64,000 bases of DNA from Channallabes apus. Lineage: Eukaryota; Chordata; Actinopteri; Siluriformes; Clariidae. The translations under genes and the position numbers were made by a program. Numbering within the stretch: position 1 is the first letter of the stretch; every line of letters starts with the position of its first letter. The stretch lies in contig CM060127.1 of assembly GCA_030522415.1 (NCBI GenBank), positions 19,268,814 to 19,332,813 of the forward strand, given 5' to 3'. The notes beneath the pieces are model-generated. The model ran no database searches, was not told where the DNA came from, and saw nothing but the letters and a program-made list of their open reading frames with translations. Below, in pieces: positions 56,570 to 64,000 of the stretch.

Positions 56570-56945
56570 GGCGGCGCGGTGGTGTAGTGGTTAGCACTGT
56601 CGCCTTGCACCTCCAGGGTCTGGGTTCGATTCCCCGGCCAGGCTCGATTCCCGTTTCTGTGTGCATGCAGTTTGCATGTTCTCCCCGTGCTTGGTGGGTT
56701 TCCTCCGGGTACTCCGGTTTCCTCCCACAGTCCAAAGATATGCAGGTTAGGCTAATTGGCGTTCCCAAATTGCACGTAGTGTGTGATTGGGTGTGTGAGT
56801 GTGAGTGTGTGTATGTGTGTGTGCCCTGCGATGGACACCTGTCCAGGGTGTACCCCGCCTAGTGCCCGAAGTCTCCTGGGATAGGCTCCAGGTCCCCCGC
56901 GACCCTGAACACAGGATTAAGCGGTATAGAGAATGAATGAATGAA
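56570..56945 (+). mobile_element. SINE, full length, in an (ATT)n target
   Basis: A well-kept copy, very similar to 34286-34663, from ggcggcgcggtggtgtagtg to a (GAAT)n tail. It lacks tggc in gatggattggcaccc. (ATT)n flanks both sides (about 56555-56569 and 56945-56962), consistent with insertion into a microsatellite. Confidence 0.92.
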
Positions 56946-58887
56946 TTATTATTATTATTATTGTTGTTACAATTCTAAAGAAACTTGCAGGATGCTGTTC
57001 CGTGTGAATAGTTTAGTTTGCACCACCTGTAGGATCATAAAGCAACAGCAACATTCTACCACTTCAATTGCACTTTAAAATTTTTAAATGAATAAAAAAA
57101 TATATTTTGGAGTCAGTGTGGCAGAACATGACTCACCCCACAAAAGAATTGTGATGTGTAACTGAAGTGATTTTTTCTTCCATCTCAAATATTAAGATGA
57201 CCAATGTGTGCCAAGAAAACATAGATTTGTGCATTTGATCCAAATGTCTCACTCTACTATTTGCATATCACAGCAATAATTGAGATTATGTTTATCAGGA
57301 TTGTCAGCAGAACAACTGACCTTTCCAGTCTTCATCTGGTAAATGTAGATGCCTGTTCTGGTCACCACAGCTATAAAGAGTAGCTATTAGAGTTACTGTA
57401 GCCTCTCTGTTCGCTCAAATAAATATGGTCATTCTCATATAGCCTATCATTCCTACAAGGCAACTGCTGCTCATTAGACCTTTTTTTCCCCCACTCCATT
57501 TTATATAATTATCTTTATATGTACTACATCAGTGCCATGATCACAGTGACTGGGATCACATCCCCCCACTGTGATGTTTGTTGTGAAAAAAACCTGAAGC
57601 TCATAACCTGAATGATTTTATGCATCACACTGCTAGCACTGTATTAAACGGTTATGTAAGTGCATGCTGCATGAATGCGCAAGTTCCTAATAAAGTGGCT
57701 GGGATGTACTTTATGGAATAAAAAGCAACAACTTCATGAGCTGTGTAAGCAGTGCTTCTGAGGCTGTTGGAGGTCAAATCAATTGGTATTTGAAAATCAT
57801 GATGATGTAATAATTGTTTGTTGTCACAATATTAATTTATGCTTTGTGCATTTTATCTGCCTGCATGTTTTCCTTTTGAAAGTCAGTCAAGTGAAGTGAA
57901 GGTGGAGCAAATTGAAGATGACAGTAATTTGGGGTTGCAGTGTTGGCACGAGCCCATTAACAGCATCATTTTACATTACATGATCCGTGCAGTAAATGCA
58001 TGAAGCACTTGCTCCATGTGGCATGACTCTCCCGTTCAGACTTAGCTTCAGTCTCACTGCACTCATTTGTACTAATTGCCCTTTTGATACCTTTTTAACA
58101 TCTTTGTTATAATGTGCACAACACAAAATTGTCATTCTGGCATTGTGGTGTTCAGAGTACAGTATTTAGGACTTTGTTATGGGCACAAACCACTGGATAT
58201 TATTACACCTTAGACAACCTGAAATTGAACAACCTGATGGTCTGGTTGCTTATTTCTGTGTTTGTTTAGTCAAATTCTGGTTTTGAGGGACTATGAAATG
58301 AAAAAGGCATCAATAGATGTTTTGATGTTCGCATTCTAGCCCTGTTACTGCTTCATGCATTTCAATCCTCCAAGCAATCAGTCTCTTACTGAACCACCGT
58401 GTTCCTCTCAACCGTGATTGCGGATGTGTTTCGTATTATGGGATGTGATTGTGTTGTGTACTTGGAGACAGCATTAAGAGTGGATGTGGGCTTAACCACC
58501 AACCGAGATCCTCTCACGTGCCCACTCGAGAGACTCCATAACACTGGTCTCAGCCATCCATTAGAGAGTCCTGACAGGGAGGCAATTATTCTCTGTGCCT
58601 GTGGTTTATTCTAATGATCTCTCCATGTTGCAATAACAAAAAAATATCCAGATTTGAAAATGAAACAAAAATAAGATTTTTTTTTTCACCCTTTTGTTTT
58701 GCTTTAGGAACAAAAATTAAAATCAGGACTGAAAACAACTCCAGGATTTTGAGTGTGCTCAATGTTTGAATACAACTGAATATTTTAACATTAATGCATT
58801 TACTGTAGGCAGCATGCATGTTCAGCAGTATAACGTATGCTTATATGGCATGCAGCTGATTATTTCTCATACAGTGTAGTGGAGTAC
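56946..58887. other. Noncoding DNA
   Basis: AT-rich; no gene or repeat recognised. Confidence 0.5.
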
Positions 58888-59060
58888 ACTGATCAGCCAT
58901 TAACATTAAAACCAGCTAGGTTTTGGGATTCCCCTTTGTGCCACCAGAAAGGCTCCTCAGGGTGTGGCGCCACAACACCTTGGGGCATGCTTTGCTGCCA
59001 AGATCTTTTGGGTGCTCTGGATTGGCAGGATGGGGCTTATTTGTCTGGCTCATCTCGGTG
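58888..59060 (-). mobile_element. Tc1-like terminal fragment
   Basis: actgatcagccattaacatt plus aaaaccagctagg is the terminus of the same family as 2014-2560. It is followed by transposase 3' coding sequence in reverse (cctttgtgccaccagaaagg). Truncated near 59060. Confidence 0.65.
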
Positions 59061-59621
59061 ACCGATACTACCATTCTGTGAGTTTTGCATGATGTTACGG
59101 CCTTACTGTAGGTCTAGGGTAGACAGCAACAGAAACGAATGTTTGGTGGTGAGACGGTAGGTTCGACCCCAGGATGGGGTAACATGACCCAAACAACCGA
59201 TTGTAACAAAAAGAGAAGTTTATTTACATAAGTATTAAACAATTAACAAAACAACAAAAGAAAAAGGGGTAATAACTTCAGGAAGGGGAAAGGCCAAAAT
59301 AGCAAACATAAGGCAACTAACTGTTAGCACAGCTGCCTAAACTGCAAAGAAAAAAAGAAAACAAAACTACAAAGGATTAAACTAACTCCCTAAGCTAACA
59401 TAAACAAGAGAAAAGTATTTTGAAAACAGAAATGGCACCCACCTCCGTACTTAACCCAAAAGCAAAATATTAGAAACTAAAACTTATGATGGACAACTGA
59501 AATGAACATTCACTTCTCTTTCAAAAGAGTCTCCAGGTTGGAGGTAGTCAAAGAGACGATAAAAAGGGCACAAGCACTACTTGACCAATCTCAACACATC
59601 TGAGAGAAATCCTACGGCTCT
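59061..59621. other. Unassigned sequence, A-rich
   Basis: A-rich from about 59200 to 59500. gggtaacatg and gttcgacccc near 59170 hint at an LTR-type sequence, but I cannot support it. Confidence 0.3.
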
Positions 59622-60655
59622 GGGGTCCGTTCTTCGTAGGTTGCTTGACACATCCGAGATGAATTGACACATCTATGATGACATCATACAGTAGTGCTAA
59701 TTACGATCTGGCTAAGTTGGTTCTTCGAGTATACCTGTTGTTAATGATTAGTATGGTCGGATTGAGTTGTCTAGGATTATTGTGCGTTCTGCGTTGGTTT
59801 AAAAGGCGATATGCATCGACAGTAGAAACACTGATCACAACCCCTTTGATTGGTTGACGAAATGGCAAAAGAGCGGCTCAAATTTTTTTGTAACACGTGT
59901 TATGCGCTGAAATGCCCCTGCCATGGATCCTCCCCTAACATAATCGCTATCAAATATTATATTAGAACATAAATTCATAGGTTAATGGTTTACAAATTAC
60001 ATGAGACAATAAAATAAAATAAGCAATATGAAAACAAATATGTTGTATATGAAAACATTTAAATGTTAATATTTTTTTCAAATACAATATGTATACTTTT
60101 ATATTGTTTATTTTATAATAAAACTAGTTTCATCCTAATTTTTCATTATAAAAAATAGAAATTTTTATTACAACCTTATAACCTTTTATAAACCCCTGAA
60201 AAATAAATGTGTTACAAAATAAACATTATACAAGAATTTGTATTAATGGTCTTGACGGCTGTCTCGTTTCTAGGGTTTATTATAATAGTAATATCATATT
60301 TGATAATAAACCTATGAATTTATGTTCTAATATAATATTTGACAGCGACTATGTGTGTGTATATATGCAAGATACTTTTCTTTTCCCACTTGAGTCAGTC
60401 CGCGCCAGTCATGCTCTTTAACCAATCAGATGTGACCTCACCATTTCAACCAATCATAACTCGGCAGGAGCGCAGGCTAAATCCAGTTTACAATAATAAA
60501 TAAACCTGCTCCCGAGCAGGTTCAAGCTTACGGACATGTTGCTATGACAGCAAATGCGAGATGAGCATCGAAGAACGAAACAATCCAAGATCAGGACAAA
60601 TCCACAACAATCTAATCCAGCTAACTGAGTTAGCGACGTACGAAGAACGGACCCC
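59622..60655. mobile_element. 1034-bp non-autonomous TIR element
   Basis: Ends GGGGTCCGTTCTTCGTA at the left and TACGAAGAACGGACCCC at the right, a perfect 17-bp inverted pair. Inside lies a second, longer inverted repeat of about 46 bp: caaatattatattagaacat and on to cataggtt near 59950-59986, mirrored at about 60307-60345. A 9-bp stem (aacctgctcccgagcaggtt) lies near 60504. No transposase and no clear target duplication. The family is unknown to me. Confidence 0.75.
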
Positions 60656-61383
60656 TGGACGCAACAATGAGTAGTGGATTCTTTTTTCAAATTAGATAAT
60701 ATTTTTTCTTTCTCCTCCTTGAATGACTGGTTGCTCCTAAGGATATGTTGAGGGTCTTCTGGCTCATATCTGTACCTGCAAGGTCAGCTTCAATACATGC
60801 TAAGCAGGTTGTACTGAGCTAGCAGCATATCATTCACATGACGGTGTTCAGGCGTTAGTTGTTCTGCATTGGATTCTAGTGAGTCAGATGGCCTGCTTTC
60901 TGTTTGTTTGAAGGGCATTTCACAGGAACACAAGGGATTAAGAGCACCTCTCACGCTTGACCAGAGGAAGGTGATTTCAGGGCTGTTTTGACTAGTGGGA
61001 AGTGAAACTGGGGTAATAATGAGCTGGGAAAGTTTAGAAAAACTGATGCTGCTATAAATTATGCAAAAGTTTCAGAAGAGATTTTTTAAAGCCCTTACAG
61101 TACATACTGTAGAATGGAAATCAATTTATTGGTGTGCCAAGCCATTTTCCAAATGGAAAAAGCATAAATTGACAATGCAAAATGTTCTTAAAGTCAGTCT
61201 TGGCCTTTCACAGCGATTAAGAAAAATGAGGAAAAGTAATATTGATTATCACACCTGACCACGCATATCAATGGTGTTATGACAACTTCTGCAGTCTTAA
61301 TCTTAATGCAAGAAAAAATATTGAAATAAAAATGAGGCCTCAGTAAGATGTCAAATTATTTGGCACAAACTAAATCAAGGATA
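60656..61383. other. Noncoding DNA
   Basis: No gene or repeat recognised. Confidence 0.5.
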
Positions 61384-61600
61384 ATGGCATGGTGGAACAG
61401 TGGGTAGTGATTCTACCCCAGAGCACCAGGAACTGTGTGCAGTCTGTGTGGAGTATTTATGCATTCTCCCCATGTACTTGTGGATTTCCCCTGGTTGTGA
61501 ATGTGTGTGTATGTGTGTGAGTGTGAGTGCATGGCACCCTGCCATGGACTGGTGTTCCATTTAGGGTGTGTTCTAGACTCTTACTTCATTTTGATCCTAA
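61384..61600 (+). mobile_element. SINE, highly diverged
   Basis: ggcatggtggaacagtgggt, gcattctccccatgtacttg and catggcaccctgccatggac follow the SINE order but are heavily mutated. Confidence 0.6.
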
Positions 61601-64000
61601 CCAATCAATTAATAAAGCTCTTACTGAAGTTGCACAAATGCATATTGTCATGTTTATTCACAAGATGTTCTGTTTCATATGTACTGTAGGATGTAGAGAT
61701 ACTTTTTGACCCAGAATCAGTCCTTAGGAATGACCGATCAAACTTCAAATCATTTAAAAAAGCACAAAATTCAAGAAGAGAAATGACAAGGAATACTGTA
61801 GGTACTGTACAGCAAAAAGTGTAGTTATAGAAAAATTATAAACTAGTTTTTTTTTTATTTCACTTATACCACAACAGTTTGGTAATTTCAACTTATTTTA
61901 GTAATTATGTAATGTCAATTAATAGGTCCATTTATTGTTGATAAATATGCAAACAACTAATTATTTCCACTTTGAACTGGTATTCCCCCCAAAAATCCAC
62001 ATTAATCCACTGTCTAAATATTTTTAGAACTCATTGAGCCATCACCTTTCTTTCAGCAACACATGTTTATAAAGTATTTTCTCATCGTTTCATTCAGAAT
62101 CTGAGTAGCTACTGAATTAGTTGTACTGTATCTTTTGTATGGTTGCAGATTTTGTTGTAGATAACGTGACTGGTATTCTCTTTAGTTAGTACACTACATT
62201 GGTAGCCAGAAATGCGGTTAAATAAATGAAACTACAAAAGACATAATCCGTGCAATAAAACCAGAGAATAAAAATATTAGTGGTGTAAAAGAGTGCATTC
62301 TACTATACACACTAAAAGTGGATCAAAGTAATTGTGACATGAAACATGTGATCTCAGCCATGGGGCTTAAGAGAGAGCCTTCCTGGACAGAAGTTACAGT
62401 ACTTTACCAAACAATAACAGTTAAAGGGGAAAATCTTGCTGAGAGGGAAATCTGTATTTTAATGAAAAGGATGTGTATTTTTAGAACATTTCTCATCCAG
62501 ACAGGAAATGGCTCTGTAATGTTTCATATAACATACAGTACTTTCTCAAATATTTTCCTTTCCCCAGTGTTGCATGCAGTTTCCTAAGCTCTTGAGTTTG
62601 CACGGTTTACACTTACGTACACATCAGGAACACAACAGGCACTATTATAATAGCATTTGACTCCGAATTTGACTCTCACAAACATATGGATTTAAGTTAG
62701 GTTGAAATATTATTTTTCTCCAGTCATAAGATACTATAATACCCAGTTATGTATCATAAAAAGATTTTAAAAAATCCTGACATTTATAGCTGACATTTTT
62801 ATTTTATGTGCTCAATTTAATGACGGGTAATGAATGTGTCTTCCATCATATTGTAAAAAAAAAAACACATTATTGACAATTATTTCCCAAAAGTAGGCAT
62901 GTTGTTGTGGTCCTGAATTACTCAGCTACTTCTCTCTCTCTCTCCATTCGCCATCCTCTTATCGACTGCAGAATTGTTTGTCATTAAGCTAGTTCTGATT
63001 TCAGCACTTGCTGCGCAATTTGCTTGCTGTTCTTCAGAACCATGATCGAAAACAGAACAAGATGTTTCAAATGTTAAAATAGCTGCCTGAGTGCGCCTTT
63101 TAAGGAGGATGGAGTTACAGGCGGACAGGAAGTAATCAGCTGTATATGCCAGCGGGCGGGAAAAAAAACACTGCTTCAGATTTGTGCTGCAGTGGGTGAG
63201 AAATGCTCTATGTGAGACGGATTATTTGATTTGTACATCCTTTATTGGATTTTTACGTACACTTTGCATTTATATTGCATCATGTTGCAAGCTTTCCAAA
63301 TGATTTCTAAATTGTCTCAAGCACAAACTTTTGTATTTAAAACAGAACGAAAAAGTCCTATAAGCAGTCTAAGCTCTCTGTCTCTTTGGACCAATGTTTA
63401 AATTAATATTGTTTTTTTTTGTTTTTTTTTATACCCGGCAGAGAATAAGTAAGGAATAAAACACACAACATCCTGTTATAGGATAATATTCAGTGATGTA
63501 CTGTAAACGTCCATTAATGATATGCAGTTTAAAATAATACATGTTATTTTTCATCAGTTTCTACTGTAGGTATTTAACGTTGTTTCTGATTTGCAAAATA
63601 GGTGTGTTTCGGTTATCACTTAATGCTATTGCATTTATAAACAGTTGTTCTTTCACCAGGCTCGTTCTTTTATTTCTCTTCTTGGATAAAATAACATACT
63701 GTAGATTGTCATGTTGCAGAGAAGCCAGAAAAAGCAAATTCAGCCTCGTCATTTCACATGGAAAATAATGGCAAGTGTTGTCCTTACAAAAACATTATAT
63801 AAACTTATTTCTCCAGAACACTTAACCGTATAAACAATTCTACTTTTTTCTTTTATTATTAACAGCATATTTTGTGTTTATTATTAGTATTAGTATTATT
63901 AGTAATCATGTATAGTGCCATCATATAATTCTGTGTGAATTAGCCTTTACTAAGGGCATGATAATAACTAAAGGCATTAATGTAAACTGCATCATTGTAA
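61601..64000. other. Noncoding DNA to the window end
   Basis: AT-rich; no recognised gene or repeat. Longer open stretches (for example 62318-62587 +) show no protein-like composition. Confidence 0.5.

Noticed and set aside
59100..59621. Possible LTR or retroviral sequence
   Set aside because: Only a few suggestive phrases; no partner LTR, primer site or coding region could be found.
62318..62587. An 89-codon frame
   Set aside because: No recognisable domain, composition typical of AT-rich noncoding DNA, and no splice or promoter context.

Overview
The window reads as vertebrate, and specifically teleost fish, nuclear DNA. It is AT-rich and intron-bearing, with host coding sequence split by GT/AG introns. 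Most recognisable sequence is transposon-derived: Tc1/mariner, hAT-like and Harbinger-like elements, Ty3/gypsy, several LINE types and tRNA-derived SINEs of kinds abundant in teleosts. The mix suggests an otophysan (perhaps catfish-like) genome, but that is inference. I see no operons, CRISPR arrays, rRNA genes or intact tRNA genes.

Region 1 (1-4.7 kb) holds the only host protein gene I can name: the last three coding exons of a cytosolic 5'-nucleotidase IA-type gene (nt5c1a-like) on the + strand, at 1439-1561, 3256-3440 and 4017-4373. The junctions keep phase and give 221 C-terminal residues, including the HAD-type DxD motif. Earlier exons should lie left of the window. Region 2 (4.7-9.9 kb) is intergenic, with microsatellites and a few remnants.

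Region 3 (9.9-25.9 kb) is rich in DNA transposons. Two 1.6-kb copies of one Tc1-like element are present. One is split by a 1.6-kb LINE. The other has a deceptively open 340-codon frame that conceals two compensating frameshifts. Older Tc1 relics flank them, and a + strand LINE at 23.4-25.9 kb carries at least two, perhaps three, later insertions.

Region 4 (27.8-33.2 kb) is a stack: a LINE interrupted by a Harbinger-like MITE, a broken gypsy element with a probable 3' LTR, a SINE inside that LTR, then LINE 3' sequence. Region 5 (33.8-43.7 kb) holds SINEs with clear target-site duplications, a 21-bp minisatellite with a 42-bp higher-order pattern, a 277-bp MITE, an hAT-like element and a candidate RFX X-box. 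Region 6 (44.3-48.8 kb) is a minus-strand gypsy element flanked by a 5-bp duplication. Its 3' end was deleted so that integrase joins a 33-bp LTR stub, and a 592-bp repeat has landed inside its pol.

Region 7 (49-64 kb) holds more SINEs (one nested in another), mariner and Tc1 relics, a long-TIR MITE, a CpG-containing stretch at about 53.1-53.3 kb that looks like a promoter with a noncoding first exon, and a 1.03-kb TIR element. The last 2.4 kb hold nothing I recognise.

No previously undescribed biological system is evident. The most informative items are the minisatellite, the decoy transposase frame, the gypsy deletion with intact duplication, the nested insertions that give relative ages, and the candidate promoter. 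Family names were assigned by eye, without database searches.
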